Notes under the pieces: generated by a model
Told to the model about the DNA's origin: nothing
Database searches by the model: none
The model's input: only the letters and a program-made list of their open reading frames with translations
Assembly (NCBI RefSeq): GCF_009176645.1
Contig: NZ_AP019007.1
Span: 3,906,001 to 3,970,000 of the forward strand
From: Enterobacter oligotrophicus
Lineage (GTDB): Bacteria > Pseudomonadota > Gammaproteobacteria > Enterobacterales > Enterobacteriaceae
Direction: 5' to 3'
DNA length: 64,000 nucleotides
Made by a program: the position numbers and the translations under genes
Shown here: positions 29,202-38,704 of the stretch, one piece after another
How positions within the stretch are numbered: position 1 is the stretch's first letter
Layout of the letters: each line of letters starts with the position of its first letter

Positions 29202-29236
29202 CCCCTCTCCCCGTGGGAGAGGGCCGGGGTGAGGGC
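29202..29236. repeat. boxC-like interspersed repeat
   Basis: CCCTCTCCCCGTGGGAGAGG then GCCGGGGTGAGGGC is a short palindrome with a GGGTGAGGGC tail, between convergent uvrB and ybhK. A similar copy occurs at 63788-63821. Confidence 0.7.
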
Positions 29237-29257
29237 AACAGGCCGCACAAAACGTAC

Positions 29258-30166
29258 CTAGCCCAGCGCCTGAATCGCCTTCTCCAGCGCGTCGCGCAGC
29301 AGATGGCGGTCATGGCGATATTTGATATCGCTCGCTTCCAGCGGCTCCTGCACCACTACACGATCGCCAATACCTGAAACGTCGACTTTTGGCCCTACCA
29401 CGACGCCATCGATAATTTTCTTACCGACATACTGCTCCATCAGGTTCAGCTTGCCCGCCAGCGACAGGCTCGCTGCTGCTGGGCTCAGTTCACGTCCTAA
29501 GTTGCCAATGTACACCATTGGGGCTGGCGTTCTGCGCAGCGCCTGCGCCAGCTCCTTCACCAGCAGAATAGGCATCAGGCTGGTGTAAAAACTGCCAGGC
29601 CCAATCAGGATAAGATCGGCTTCGCCAATTGCTTCGACCGCTTCACGGGTGGCAGGAACGCCTGGATAGGTCATCAGCTCTGTCGGTGGCTGGATGAGCT
29701 GGTCAATATTCACTTCGCCGTAAACTTCGTGGCCTTCGGCATCTATCGCCATTAAATCGACCGGTTGTTCTGACATCGGGATCAGGAACGCATCAACTTT
29801 AAGCAGATTACGGATTAAATTGATGGCCTCAAGAGGGCGCACGCTCAGGTGATCCAGCGCCTTTAACATCAGATTTCCCAGGTTATGCCCGGAAAGTTCT
29901 CCGTTACCGCCAAAACGGTACTCAAACATCGCTGACGCGACGCTCGGTTCGGTAATTAGCTGGTTCAGACAGTTGCGCATATCCCCCCAGGCAATCCCGC
30001 CTTCGGCGCGGCGAATTCGCCCGGTGGAGCCGCCATTGTCCGTTGTGGTTACGATCCCTGTTAGCCGTGAGCCGAGGGACGATAACGAAGACATAACTCG
30101 TCCCAGGCCGTGGCCCCCGCCAAGCGCGACGACACGATCAAGATCCGCAAAAGTGCGATTGCGCAT
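29258..30166 (-). CDS. ybhK: YbhK, YvcK/CofD-like nucleotide-binding protein
   Basis: Cytoplasmic protein of the YvcK/CofD family, 302 residues from the ATG at 30166, as in E. coli. The glycine-rich [11 protein letters not shown] near residues 14-24 and [11 protein letters not shown] form the nucleotide-binding site, and [17 protein letters not shown] is conserved. YvcK proteins in Gram-positive bacteria bind UDP-sugars and support growth on gluconeogenic carbon; the enterobacterial role is unproven. AAGGA sits six bases before this start, while the alternative start two codons upstream abuts it. Confidence 0.93.
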   Translation of the reverse strand: MRNRTFADLDRVVALGGGHGLGRVMSSLSSLGSRLTGIVTTTDNGGSTGRIRRAEGGIAWGDMRNCLNQLITEPSVASAMFEYRFGGNGELSGHNLGNLMLKALDHLSVRPLEAINLIRNLLKVDAFLIPMSEQPVDLMAIDAEGHEVYGEVNIDQLIQPPTELMTYPGVPATREAVEAIGEADLILIGPGSFYTSLMPILLVKELAQALRRTPAPMVYIGNLGRELSPAAASLSLAGKLNLMEQYVGKKIIDGVVVGPKVDVSGIGDRVVVQEPLEASDIKYRHDRHLLRDALEKAIQALG

Positions 30167-30307
30167 ACACATTCCTTATCATATTCACTCTTTGTAACAG
30201 TAACCTAACTACCCCTAAAAGACGATGCCTCACCCCACGCAAACTGACGTATATCAATGCGAAAATACAGTTTTTGCGTATTCTGTAGTGAAAATGCACG
30301 ATCATGT

Positions 30308-30331
30308 CGCTATATACATAATTATATAGCG
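30308..30331. promoter_or_regulatory. ModE-type palindrome upstream of moaA
   Basis: CGCTATATA and TATATAGCG are perfect inverted arms 6 bases apart, matching the ModE consensus half-site. In E. coli ModE-Mo activates moa from a site in this region. Confidence 0.85.
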
Positions 30332-30403
30332 TAAAGCGATAATGGCGAAGTGATGATTTCCGCGCTACTATCGCTTTAACCACGTTTTCGAAATTGAAAA
30401 CAT

Positions 30404-30514
30404 ACACTCTAGCCTTAGCGCCTGTGTCGAAAGATATGGCGCTCTGGCCGTGGCGGATTTGCCACCAGGGTACAGAAAGAAATGACTGTGCCTCCCGTAT
30501 CTGGAAAGGTGTAC
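30404..30514 (+). ncRNA. Moco riboswitch in the moaA leader
   Basis: The leader beginning ACACTCTAGCCTTAGCGCCT, with GGCCGTGGCGGATTTGCCAC, CAGAAAGAAATGAC and TGCCTCCCGTATCTGG near the end, follows the E. coli moaA Moco-riboswitch leader closely. Paired segments (GGCGGATTTGCC; AAATGACTGTGCCTCC) are visible. It ends directly at the moaA ATG and contains the ribosome site AAAGGTG, which suits translational control by molybdenum cofactor. Confidence 0.93.
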
Positions 30515-31504
30515 ATGGCTTCACAACTTACTGATGCTTTCGCGCGTAAGTTTTTCTACTTACGTCTGTCGATTACCGATGTGTGCAACTTCCGTTGCAC
30601 CTACTGTCTGCCCGATGGCTACAAGCCGGGCAAGGTCACCAATAACGGCTTTCTCTCCGTCGATGAAGTGCGTCGCGTCACGCGCGCCTTTTCTGAACTC
30701 GGCACCGAAAAAGTGCGTCTGACCGGTGGTGAACCCTCTTTGCGTCGCGATTTCCCTGACATCATTGCCGCTGTGCGGGAGAATGACCGTATCCGGCAAA
30801 TTGCCGTCACCACCAATGGATACCGTATGGCCCGTGACGTGGTGAGCTGGCGTGAGGCGGGTCTGACGGCGATCAACGTCAGCGTGGATAGCCTCGACGC
30901 GCGCCAGTTCCACGCCATTACCGGCCAGGACAAATTCCGTCAGGTGATGGACGGCATCGACGCCGCGTTTGCAGCTGGTTTCGACAAAGTGAAAGTCAAT
31001 ACGGTTCTGATGCGTGATGTGAATCATCATCAACTGGACACCTTCCTGGCGTGGATCAAACCACGCCGCATTCAACTGCGTTTTATTGAGCTAATGGAAA
31101 CTGGCGAGGGCAGTGAGCTGTTCCGCCGCCACCATATTTCCGGCATGGTGCTGCGCGACGAGCTGCTGAAACGCGGCTGGCTCCACCAGATCCGCCAGCG
31201 CAGCGACGGCCCGGCGCAGGTCTTTTGTCACCCGGATTACGAAGGGGAAATTGGGCTTATCATGCCCTATGAAAAAGACTTCTGTGCCAGCTGTAATCGC
31301 CTGCGCGTTTCGTCCGTCGGCAAGCTGCACCTCTGCTTATTTGGCGATGGTGGCGTAGAACTTCGCGATCTGCTGGAGGACGATGCTCAACAGGACGCAC
31401 TTGAAGCGCGCATTTCTGAAGCGCTGATGCATAAAAAGCAGACCCACTTCCTGCATCAGGGCAACACCGGAATTACTCAAAACCTGTCATACATTGGCGG
31501 GTAA
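30515..31504 (+). CDS. moaA: GTP 3',8-cyclase (Moco biosynthesis)
   Basis: Radical SAM enzyme for the first step of molybdenum cofactor synthesis, making 3',8-cyclo-GTP from GTP. From the ATG at 30515 it is 329 residues, the E. coli length. The N-terminal [4Fe-4S] ligands are Cys24, Cys28 and Cys31 ([11 protein letters not shown]), and the second cluster uses [18 protein letters not shown]. It ends in the conserved Gly-Gly. An upstream in-frame start at 30482 lies inside the riboswitch and is not used. Confidence 0.98.
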   Translation: MASQLTDAFARKFFYLRLSITDVCNFRCTYCLPDGYKPGKVTNNGFLSVDEVRRVTRAFSELGTEKVRLTGGEPSLRRDFPDIIAAVRENDRIRQIAVTTNGYRMARDVVSWREAGLTAINVSVDSLDARQFHAITGQDKFRQVMDGIDAAFAAGFDKVKVNTVLMRDVNHHQLDTFLAWIKPRRIQLRFIELMETGEGSELFRRHHISGMVLRDELLKRGWLHQIRQRSDGPAQVFCHPDYEGEIGLIMPYEKDFCASCNRLRVSSVGKLHLCLFGDGGVELRDLLEDDAQQDALEARISEALMHKKQTHFLHQGNTGITQNLSYIGG

Positions 31505-31528
31505 TCCGTCTTAAGAAGGAACCAGAAG

Positions 31529-32041
31529 ATGAGTCAGGTAAGCGCAGAATTTATCCCGACACGCATTGCTATTCTTACCGTTTCCGAACGCCGTGGCGAA
31601 GAGGATGATACCTCCGGCCACTGGCTGCGTGATGCGGCACATGACGCGGGGCATAAAATCGTCGATAAAGCGATTGTGAAAGAGAACCGCTACGCCATTC
31701 GCGCTCAGGTCTCTCAGTGGATTGCAGGCGACGAGGTGCAGGTGGTGCTGATCACCGGTGGCACCGGGTTTACCGCAGGCGATCAAGCGCCTGAAGCGCT
31801 GGTCCCGCTTTTTGACCGCGAGGTGGAAGGCTTTGGCGAAGTGTTCCGTATGCTCTCGTTTGAAGAGATTGGCACCTCCACGCTGCAGTCGCGCGCTGTG
31901 GCGGGGGTTGCGAATAACACGTTGATTTTCGCCATGCCAGGCTCCACGAAAGCCTGCCGTACCGCGTGGGAAAACATAATCGCCCCGCAACTGGATGCCC
32001 GTACCCGTCCGTGTAATTTCCATCCTCATCTGAAGAAATAA
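31529..32041 (+). CDS. moaB: MoaB, molybdopterin adenylyltransferase-like protein
   Basis: MogA/MoaB-family protein of 170 residues, as in E. coli. The adenylyltransferase-like motif LITGGTGFTAGDQAPEAL and the conserved MPGSTKAC are present. Its E. coli role is unclear, since mutants have no obvious Moco defect; related proteins adenylate molybdopterin. Second gene of moaABCDE, 24 bases after moaA with AAGGAACC before its ATG. Confidence 0.95.
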   Translation: MSQVSAEFIPTRIAILTVSERRGEEDDTSGHWLRDAAHDAGHKIVDKAIVKENRYAIRAQVSQWIAGDEVQVVLITGGTGFTAGDQAPEALVPLFDREVEGFGEVFRMLSFEEIGTSTLQSRAVAGVANNTLIFAMPGSTKACRTAWENIIAPQLDARTRPCNFHPHLKK

Positions 32042-32044
32042 GTT

Positions 32045-32530
32045 ATGTCGCAACTGACCCACATTAACGCCGCTGGTGAAGCGCACATGGTGGATGTCTC
32101 CGCCAAAGCGGAAACGGTGCGCGAGGCGCGCGCCGAAGCGTTCGTCACCATGCTGCCAGAAACCCTGGCGATGATTATCGACGGCAGCCACCACAAAGGT
32201 GATGTCTTTGCCACCGCCCGTATTGCCGGTATTCAGGCTGCGAAACGTACCTGGGACTTAATCCCGCTGTGCCACCCGCTGATGCTGAGCAAAGTGGAAG
32301 TGAATCTGCAGGCGCAGCCGGAGCACAACCGCGTTCGCATTGAATCGCTGTGTCGCTTAACCGGTAAAACGGGCGTTGAGATGGAAGCACTGACGGCCGC
32401 GTCTGTGGCCGCATTGACCATCTACGATATGTGCAAGGCCGTGCAAAAAGACATGGTGATTGGTCCGGTTCGCCTGCTGGCGAAAAGCGGCGGCAAATCC
32501 GGCGATTTTAAGGTGGACAGCCATGATTAA
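32045..32530 (+). CDS. moaC: Cyclic pyranopterin monophosphate synthase
   Basis: Works with MoaA: converts 3',8-cyclo-GTP to cyclic pyranopterin monophosphate. It is 161 residues, as in E. coli, with the conserved [18 protein letters not shown] start ([15 protein letters not shown]), [15 protein letters not shown] and [18 protein letters not shown]. Its stop overlaps the moaD start by 8 bases. Confidence 0.97.
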   Translation: MSQLTHINAAGEAHMVDVSAKAETVREARAEAFVTMLPETLAMIIDGSHHKGDVFATARIAGIQAAKRTWDLIPLCHPLMLSKVEVNLQAQPEHNRVRIESLCRLTGKTGVEMEALTAASVAALTIYDMCKAVQKDMVIGPVRLLAKSGGKSGDFKVDSHD

Positions 32531-32768
32531 GGTGCTCTTTTTTGCCCAGGTGCGCGAACTGGTCAATACCGACAGCCTGACGCTGGACGGCTCGTTTGAA
32601 AACGTTGCCGCCCTGCGTGCACATCTGGCTACACAAAGCGACCGCTGGGCGCTGGCGCTGGATGAAGGCAAGCTGCTGGCGGCGGTTAACCAGACGCTGG
32701 TTGATTTTGACCATCCGCTGACGGCGGGTGATGAGGTCGCTTTTTTCCCGCCGGTTACAGGGGGCTGA
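32523..32768 (+). CDS. moaD: Molybdopterin synthase sulfur-carrier subunit
   Basis: Small ubiquitin-like protein of 81 residues, as in E. coli, ending in FFPPVTGG; the C-terminal Gly-Gly is adenylated and thiocarboxylated. It carries sulfur to MoaE. The ATG at 32523 lies inside the end of moaC, so the two are translationally linked. Confidence 0.97.
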   Translation: MIKVLFFAQVRELVNTDSLTLDGSFENVAALRAHLATQSDRWALALDEGKLLAAVNQTLVDFDHPLTAGDEVAFFPPVTGG

Positions 32769-32769
32769 G

Positions 32770-33222
32770 ATGGCTGAAACCCGAATTCTGGTCAGTCACG
32801 ATCGCTTTAACGTCGGTAAAGAATATGACTGGCTGGCAGAGCGCGATGAGGACGGCGCGGTCGTGACGTTTACCGGTAAAGTGCGCAACCACAACCTCGG
32901 TGACAGCGTAAAAGCGCTGACGCTGGAGCACTATCCGGGAATGACGGAGAAATCTCTCGCGGAGATTGTGGAAGAGGCGCGAGGCCGCTGGCCGCTCGGG
33001 CGCGTGACCGTTATCCACCGCATCGGTGAAATGTGGCCGGGCGAGGAGATTGTGTTTGTTGGGGTTACCAGCGCACACCGCGGTAGCGCATTTGCGGCAG
33101 GGGAGTTCATTATGGATTACCTTAAAACCAAAGCACCGTTCTGGAAGCGTGAAGCGACGCCGGAAGGCGACAGATGGGTTGAGTCGCGTGATAGCGACAA
33201 ACAAGCTGCCGGTCGTTGGTAG
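32770..33222 (+). CDS. moaE: Molybdopterin synthase catalytic subunit
   Basis: Forms the dithiolene of molybdopterin from cPMP with sulfur from MoaD. It is 150 residues from the ATG at 32770, as in E. coli. Conserved GAVVTFTGKVRNHNLGDSV and LKTKAPFWKREATPEGDRWV (which holds the catalytic lysines) are present. It starts one base after the moaD stop. Confidence 0.97.
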   Translation: MAETRILVSHDRFNVGKEYDWLAERDEDGAVVTFTGKVRNHNLGDSVKALTLEHYPGMTEKSLAEIVEEARGRWPLGRVTVIHRIGEMWPGEEIVFVGVTSAHRGSAFAAGEFIMDYLKTKAPFWKREATPEGDRWVESRDSDKQAAGRW

Positions 33223-33280
33223 TCGGTTTACGTGGATGTGTTAGTCTTAACGTGTGTGTCAATTTAATCAGGAGTGAATC

Positions 33281-33988
33281 ATGGACCGATTTCCGCGTTC
33301 CGATTCAATAGTACAGCAGACCCGTAGCGGGCTGCAGACGTATATGGCTCAGGTGTACGGCTGGATGACAGTCGGCCTGCTGCTTACCGCATTTATCGCG
33401 TGGTATGCCGCAAACACGCCTGAACTGATGATGTTTATCTTTTCCAGCAAAATCACCTTTTTCGGGCTGATTATTGCGCAGCTGGCACTGGTGTTTGTTC
33501 TCTCAGGGCTGGTGCAAAAACTCAGTGCCGGGATGGCGACCACGCTGTTTATGCTCTATTCGGCGTTAACCGGGCTGACGCTTTCCAGTATTTTCATCGT
33601 CTATACCTACTCTTCCATCGCCAGCACGTTTGTGGTGACCGGCGGGATGTTCGGTGCAATGAGCCTTTATGGTTACACGACTAAGCGTGACCTGAGCGGC
33701 TTCGGCAGCATGCTGTTTATGGGGCTGATCGGGATTGTGCTGGCGTCGCTGGTCAACCTGTGGCTGAAGAGTGAGGCGCTGATGTGGGCGGTGACCTATA
33801 TCGGGGTGGTGGTCTTCGTCGGCCTGACGGCTTACGACACCCAGAAGCTGAAAAACATCGGTGAGCAGATCGACGTGCGCGACAGTTCAAACCTGCGCAA
33901 ATACTCGATTCTGGGTGCCCTGACGCTGTATCTGGACTTCATCAACCTGTTCCTGATGCTGCTGCGTATTTTCGGCAACCGTCGCTAA
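33281..33988 (+). CDS. ybhL: YbhL, Bax inhibitor-1-like membrane protein
   Basis: Inner membrane protein of 235 residues in the TMBIM/BI-1 family with seven hydrophobic segments. The N-terminal MDRFPRSDSIVQQTRSGL is soluble, and the C-terminal half has the family motif TYIGVVVFVGLTAYDTQKLK. Homologues form pH-sensitive calcium-leak channels; the role in enterobacteria is not known. AGGAGT precedes the ATG. K-12 has ybhM after it; that gene is absent here and a BIME follows. Confidence 0.93.
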   Translation: MDRFPRSDSIVQQTRSGLQTYMAQVYGWMTVGLLLTAFIAWYAANTPELMMFIFSSKITFFGLIIAQLALVFVLSGLVQKLSAGMATTLFMLYSALTGLTLSSIFIVYTYSSIASTFVVTGGMFGAMSLYGYTTKRDLSGFGSMLFMGLIGIVLASLVNLWLKSEALMWAVTYIGVVVFVGLTAYDTQKLKNIGEQIDVRDSSNLRKYSILGALTLYLDFINLFLMLLRIFGNRR

Positions 33989-33996
33989 GGTTGTTT

Positions 33997-34070
33997 TGCC
34001 GGGTGGCGTCTTCGCCTTACCCGGCCTACGGTTCCGGTTTCGTAGGTCGGGTAAGCGCAGCGCCACCCGA
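33997..34070. repeat. BIME between ybhL and ybhN
   Basis: GCCGGGTGGCGTCTTCGCCT with TACCCGGCCTAC faces CGTAGGTCGGGTAAGCGCAG with CGCCACCCGA. Convergent gene ends. Confidence 0.92.
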
Positions 34071-34076
34071 CAAAAA

Positions 34077-35039
34077 TCATTTTGCCAACGCCTTTTCGTT
34101 TTTCGCTCTCAGCTTCTTCGCCCGGCTCTCCAGCACCAGATAACAGACCGTTGCCAGCGCCAGCGGCAGGAAGTAATAAATCATGCGATAGGCGAGCAGG
34201 GCGGCGATAATCGTGCCTTGCGAAACATGTTCCCCGGCAAGCAGGGCGATAAAGACCGCTTCCAGTACGCCAATTCCCGCCGGAATATGCACAATCACTC
34301 CGGCAATACTGCTCACCAGCAGCACGCCAAGCACGAAGAAATAGTTCACGTCTTCGCCGATGAGCATCCAGATAATTGCCCCCATTGCCATCCAGTTGGC
34401 GCTGGAGACGACCATCTGCAGAACCGCAAATTTCCAGGAGGGCAGCACCAGCTTTTGCCCTTTGATGGTCATATGACGGCGTTTCGCAAAGGCGCATGCC
34501 CACAGATACAGGGCGATAATCAACAGCAGCACGATGCCCAAAATCCGCAGCGTAGTTTCGTCGATGTACCAGTGTGCAGGTAGCTGCACTACACCAAAGG
34601 TGAAGATCACGCCGCCGAGCAGAATATAGCCCAGCCAGTTGGTCGTGATACTTAACGAGAAAATACGCGTGATGGTCCCGCCCGGCAGCCCCAGACGAGA
34701 GTAGAGGCGATAGCGCATGCCGATACCACCAACCCAGGTGCTGAGCGTGAGGTTGAAGGCATAACAGATAAACGATACCAGCATCACCTGTCGTTTTGAG
34801 AGTTTATGACCACAATACGCCCGGCCCAGCAGATCGTAACAGCCGTAGATCAGGTAGCTCACGATCACCAGCCCAACGGCACCCAGCAGCACCATCCGGT
34901 CGTAGTTGCGGATAACTTTCCATACCTCTTCCCAGTCAACTTTCCGGGCGTACACCACCAGCAGCACCGCGACGGCAATAAAGAACAGCCAGGTGAGGAT
35001 CTTCTTCGCCAGTCGCCAGCGAGGATGCGATTTCGACAT
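34077..35039 (-). CDS. ybhN: YbhN, lysylphosphatidylglycerol-synthase-like membrane protein
   Basis: Inner membrane protein of 320 residues with about eight hydrophobic segments and a basic C-terminus (ESRAKKLRAKNEKALAK). It belongs to the UPF0104/LPG_synthase_TM family, the flippase-like half of MprF, but carries no aminoacyl transferase domain. Its start shares one base with the clsB stop (TGATG), and the grouping with clsB suggests a role in phospholipid handling. Function is not established. Confidence 0.9.
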   Translation of the reverse strand: MSKSHPRWRLAKKILTWLFFIAVAVLLVVYARKVDWEEVWKVIRNYDRMVLLGAVGLVIVSYLIYGCYDLLGRAYCGHKLSKRQVMLVSFICYAFNLTLSTWVGGIGMRYRLYSRLGLPGGTITRIFSLSITTNWLGYILLGGVIFTFGVVQLPAHWYIDETTLRILGIVLLLIIALYLWACAFAKRRHMTIKGQKLVLPSWKFAVLQMVVSSANWMAMGAIIWMLIGEDVNYFFVLGVLLVSSIAGVIVHIPAGIGVLEAVFIALLAGEHVSQGTIIAALLAYRMIYYFLPLALATVCYLVLESRAKKLRAKNEKALAK

Positions 35040-36277
35040 CAGGTTTTCCCTCCATCTTCCGCTTCAATGCGGTCCTGGGTTTCCATTTCAGGTTGAACAG
35101 GAGGTTCCACCTGCGCAAGTTTCGGCGTATGCGCGGGCAGCCAGCCGACCATTGCCGGGAAATGTCGCAGAAAATGGAACACCACCACGCCGATGCCCAG
35201 GTTCCACCAGGTGCGTTTCGGCACCATGGATTCATCAACCCGCACGCAGTCATTGACGATCAGACCCTGAAGGTTATCGCGCAGGGTCTGGTTAAACTGG
35301 CGATCGTGGATGATCAGATTGGCTTCCAGATTGAGTGACAGGCTCAGCGGATCGAGATTACTGGAGCCGACAGTCGCCCAGTGATCGTCCATCAGTGCCA
35401 CTTTGCCGTGCAGCGGTCGGCGGCGATATTCATATATCTGCACGCCGCCTTTCACCAGATAGTTATAAAGCAGGCGTGCGCCAACTTTGACAATCGGCAT
35501 GTCTGGCTCGCCCTGCACAATCAGCTTCACGCGCACTCCGCGTCGGGCAGCATTACGCATTGCGTGTAAGAGGCGGTAGCCAGGGAAGAAGTACGCGTTG
35601 GCGATGATTACCTCGCGCTTCGCGTTTGCCAGCATCTTCAGGTAATGACGTTCAATGTCGTCCCGGTGCTCGTCGTTATCCCGCCAGACAAACAACGCCT
35701 GCGCTTCACCGGGCTTGCGGTTCTCTTCCGGGCGATGGCGTCGCCTCCACCAGCGGCGAGCGGCCTCTTTTCCGGGCAGGTTTTCCAGCTCGAACAGCAG
35801 GATGTCCTGAACCACCGGCCCTTCAATGCGAATCGCGTAATCCTGCTTCGCTTCCGGGCCGTAGTTGGACATATGTTCGGCGGAGTAGTTAATGCCGCCA
35901 ACAAACGCCACCGTCTCATCAACGACCACAATTTTGCGGTGCATCCGGCGGAAGAGGTTGGTGCGCATACCAAACAGGCGAGAGCCAGGATCGTAGTAGC
36001 GGAACACCACGCCCGCAGAGGTCAGCTCGTTCACGAACGCATCACTGAGATCCGGCGAGCCATAACCATCCAGCAGGACTTCAATTTTAATGCCACGAAG
36101 GGCGGCACGCAGGAGCACGCTGTGAAGCTGCTTGCCGACCTCATCTTCGAACCAGATAAACGTTTCGAGGATCACTTTCTGCTGTGCGTTATCAATAGCT
36201 TTAAACACGGCCGGATAATAATGATCGCCATTTTCCAGCAGCGTAATGCGGTTACCTTCCTGCCATGAACATTTCAT
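35039..36277 (-). CDS. clsB: Cardiolipin synthase B
   Basis: Phospholipase D superfamily enzyme that condenses phosphatidylglycerol into cardiolipin at the inner membrane. It is 412 residues (413 in E. coli). Two HKD motifs are visible: [17 protein letters not shown] in the N-terminal half and [19 protein letters not shown] in the C-terminal half. It has no N-terminal transmembrane pair, unlike ClsA. It overlaps ybhP by 4 bases and ybhN by 1, so ybhP-clsB-ybhN form one unit. Confidence 0.96.
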   Translation of the reverse strand: MKCSWQEGNRITLLENGDHYYPAVFKAIDNAQQKVILETFIWFEDEVGKQLHSVLLRAALRGIKIEVLLDGYGSPDLSDAFVNELTSAGVVFRYYDPGSRLFGMRTNLFRRMHRKIVVVDETVAFVGGINYSAEHMSNYGPEAKQDYAIRIEGPVVQDILLFELENLPGKEAARRWWRRRHRPEENRKPGEAQALFVWRDNDEHRDDIERHYLKMLANAKREVIIANAYFFPGYRLLHAMRNAARRGVRVKLIVQGEPDMPIVKVGARLLYNYLVKGGVQIYEYRRRPLHGKVALMDDHWATVGSSNLDPLSLSLNLEANLIIHDRQFNQTLRDNLQGLIVNDCVRVDESMVPKRTWWNLGIGVVVFHFLRHFPAMVGWLPAHTPKLAQVEPPVQPEMETQDRIEAEDGGKT

Positions 36278-37035
36278 AAATGGATCTCCGCGCTGAGTGG
36301 GGCGTGGTCGGAGAGATGTCGCCAGTTGAGTAACGCCAGTGCGGTCGGGCTGCTGGCATGGGCATTTTTCACGTAGATGCGGTCAAGGCGCAGCAGGGGA
36401 AAGCGCACCGGGAACGTACGTGCGGGACGTCCATTGGCGCGGGTAAAAATCTCCTCCAGTCCGGCGTTCACTTTCAGCGGATGGTTGGCCCGCTGACGCC
36501 AGTCGTTGAAATCACCGGCAACGACCACGGGCTCACCTTCTGGCAGCGCATTGCTCCAGTCGGCCAGCATCTGCAACTGTGCCTGACGGTGTGCTTCACG
36601 CAGGCCAAGATGTACACAGCCTACGTGAACGGGAAATTCCAGGTCAGGCGGTGTGATGCGGCAGTAAAGCAGCCCGCGTTTTTCGCTTTCGCCCACGGAT
36701 ACGTCGCGGTTCTCGTAATGCTCTATCGGAAAACGTGACAGCACCGCATTGCCGTGGTGCCCTTCAGGGTAGACCGCATTGCGTCCGTAGGCGTAATCGC
36801 TCCACATCGTATCGGCCAGAAATTCATAGTGAGGCGTGTCGGGCCAGTTTTCAAAATGCATGGGATGTACCTCATGCGCGCCCATCACTTCCTGCAGGCA
36901 GACAATATCCGCGCTGACGGTGCGTACCGCGTCGCGCAGCTCCGGTAAAATGAAGCGGCGATTAAATGCTGTGAAGCCCTTATGAATGTTTATCGTCAGC
37001 ACCTTAAGCGAGAAATGCTGCGTTTTATTGGTCAT
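36274..37035 (-). CDS. ybhP: YbhP, endonuclease/exonuclease/phosphatase-family protein
   Basis: 253 residues from the ATG at 37035, the E. coli length. EEP-superfamily motifs are present: [19 protein letters not shown] (catalytic Glu), [23 protein letters not shown] and the C-terminal [11 protein letters not shown] with the catalytic Asp-His. The family includes DNases, phosphodiesterases and sphingomyelinases; with clsB next to it a lipid substrate is possible, but this is inference. AGGAAGG precedes the chosen start; a GTG two codons upstream is less well placed. Confidence 0.92.
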   Translation of the reverse strand: MTNKTQHFSLKVLTINIHKGFTAFNRRFILPELRDAVRTVSADIVCLQEVMGAHEVHPMHFENWPDTPHYEFLADTMWSDYAYGRNAVYPEGHHGNAVLSRFPIEHYENRDVSVGESEKRGLLYCRITPPDLEFPVHVGCVHLGLREAHRQAQLQMLADWSNALPEGEPVVVAGDFNDWRQRANHPLKVNAGLEEIFTRANGRPARTFPVRFPLLRLDRIYVKNAHASSPTALALLNWRHLSDHAPLSAEIHL

Positions 37036-37168
37036 AAACACCTTCCTGGGTGACTATCCCGATGAAAATAAAGTGTAGTAGGCGTCACAAAAAGATGCGG
37101 CGTTACGGAATTTTCCGTAAAGTGCGGTAGTCTGAATAAGCAGATAAAAATCCTTCAGGAGAGAAGCC

Positions 37169-37579
37169 ATGAAGTGGCAACAACGTGTTCGTGTCGCAAC
37201 AGGTCTTAGTTGCTGGCAGATAATGTTGCATTTACTGGTCGTGGCCGTACTGGTGATGGGCTGGATGAGCGGCACGCTGGTGCGTGTTGGCTTAGGGTTA
37301 TGTGTGCTTTACGGTGTGACTGTGCTGTCGATGCTGTTCTTACAGCGTCATCACGAAGCACGCTGGCGTGAAGTGGGTGATGTGCTCGAAGAGCTCACCA
37401 CCACGTGGTATTTCGGTGCGGCAATGATTGTCCTGTGGCTGCTGTCGCGCGTGCTGCAAAACAACCTGCTGCTGGCGCTGGCCGGTCTGGCTATTCTTGC
37501 AGGGCCTGCGGTGGTCTCGTTACTGACCAAAGAGAAAAAGCTACGCAATGTTGCGTCTAAACATCGCATAGGCCACTGA
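37169..37579 (+). CDS. ybhQ: YbhQ, small inner membrane protein
   Basis: 136 residues, as in E. coli YbhQ, with four hydrophobic segments (around residues 20-40, 43-60, 82-100 and 105-122). No function is known. The ATG follows CAGGAGAG. It is divergent from ybhP, and its last 39 bases overlap the end of ybhR on the other strand. Confidence 0.9.
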   Translation: MKWQQRVRVATGLSCWQIMLHLLVVAVLVMGWMSGTLVRVGLGLCVLYGVTVLSMLFLQRHHEARWREVGDVLEELTTTWYFGAAMIVLWLLSRVLQNNLLLALAGLAILAGPAVVSLLTKEKKLRNVASKHRIGH

Positions 37580-38647
37580 GCCTGTCGTGGCCGCGATGAC
37601 CAGTAGCGGCCACAAACTTCCCCAGACAATATCCAGACTCGCATCCTTCAGATAAATTTGCTTGGTGATATCCGTAAAGTGTCGAATCGGGTTTATCCAC
37701 GTCAGATCCTGCAACCAGACCGGCATGTTCTCGACGGGTGAAACATACCCGGAAAGCAAAATTGCTGGCATCATAAACACAAACACCCCGATAAACGCCT
37801 GTTGCTGCGTGGAGCAGAGGGCGGAAATCAGCAGTCCAAACCCTACCAGCGACAGCCCGTAAATCACCATCGTGAAGTAGAACAGCGCCAGCGATCCGGC
37901 GAACGGGATCTGGTAAGCAAAAATCCCTACCCCCAGCACGATGGTGGCCTGGAAGGTGGCAACAATCAGCGCCGGAACCGCTTTACCGACGAAAATCTGC
38001 CAGGTCGCCAGCGGCGACACCAGGAGCTGATCGAGCGTGCCTTGCTCGCGTTCACGTGCGACGGACAGGGAGGTGACGATCATCACCCCGATGGTGGTGA
38101 TCATGGCGATCAGCGACGGCACCACAAACCACTTGTAATCCAGATTCGGGTTATACCAGTTGCGCACCACCAGCTCGCTGTTATTGGGTTTAGGTTTTCC
38201 CTCCATTAATGTCTGCTGGTAATCCTTCACCACCTGCTGCAGATAGTTAGCGGCGATCTGGGCGCTGTTGGAGTTACGCCCGTCGAGGATGAGCTGCATC
38301 GGTGCGGTCTGGAAAGTATCCAGATTGCGGGAGAAGTCCGCTGGAAAACGCACCAGCAATAGCGCTTTTTGCGTGTCGATGGTGGGCTGGATCTCCTGCG
38401 GGCTTTTCAGCAGCAGCACGTGGGTGAAGGCTTTCGCGCGGGCAAAACGCTGTGTCAGCTCGACGGAATGTTTGCCGTTGTCTTCGTTATAGATGGCGAT
38501 GGTCGCATTTGTTACCTCCAGCGTGGCGGCAAACGGGAACAACAGCACCTGGATCAGCACCGGTAACACCAGAATGGCGCGGGTTTGCGGCTCACGCAGC
38601 AAGGATTGCAGCTCTTTGCGTATTAATGTCCATAAACGGTGAAACAT
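37541..38647 (-). CDS. ybhR: ABC-2 transporter permease YbhR
   Basis: Inner membrane subunit of the YbhGFSR exporter, 368 residues, as in E. coli. One N-terminal helix is followed by a large periplasmic domain and five C-terminal helices, including the ABC-2 segment [20 protein letters not shown]. The E. coli complex exports Na+/Li+ and some drugs (tetracycline, cefoperazone-related phenotypes). Its end overlaps ybhQ on the opposite strand. Confidence 0.95.
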   Translation of the reverse strand: MFHRLWTLIRKELQSLLREPQTRAILVLPVLIQVLLFPFAATLEVTNATIAIYNEDNGKHSVELTQRFARAKAFTHVLLLKSPQEIQPTIDTQKALLLVRFPADFSRNLDTFQTAPMQLILDGRNSNSAQIAANYLQQVVKDYQQTLMEGKPKPNNSELVVRNWYNPNLDYKWFVVPSLIAMITTIGVMIVTSLSVAREREQGTLDQLLVSPLATWQIFVGKAVPALIVATFQATIVLGVGIFAYQIPFAGSLALFYFTMVIYGLSLVGFGLLISALCSTQQQAFIGVFVFMMPAILLSGYVSPVENMPVWLQDLTWINPIRHFTDITKQIYLKDASLDIVWGSLWPLLVIAATTGSVAYAMFRRNIA

Positions 38648-38662
38648 CGCGTCGTCCTCCTG

Positions 38663-38692
38663 TCGGGTGGCGCTTTCGTTTACCCGACCTAC
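38663..38692. repeat. REP element between ybhS and ybhR
   Basis: TCGGGTGGCGCTTTCGTTTA with CCCGACCTAC fits the REP pattern, inside an operon, in the 57-base gap between the two permease genes. Confidence 0.8.
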
Positions 38693-38704
38693 AAAATCCG
38701 ATGG

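Noticed and set aside
29202..29236. The palindrome after uvrB as a plain rho-independent terminator.
   Set aside because: No T run follows, and the same unit with the same flank recurs near 63788. A dispersed repeat is the better reading.
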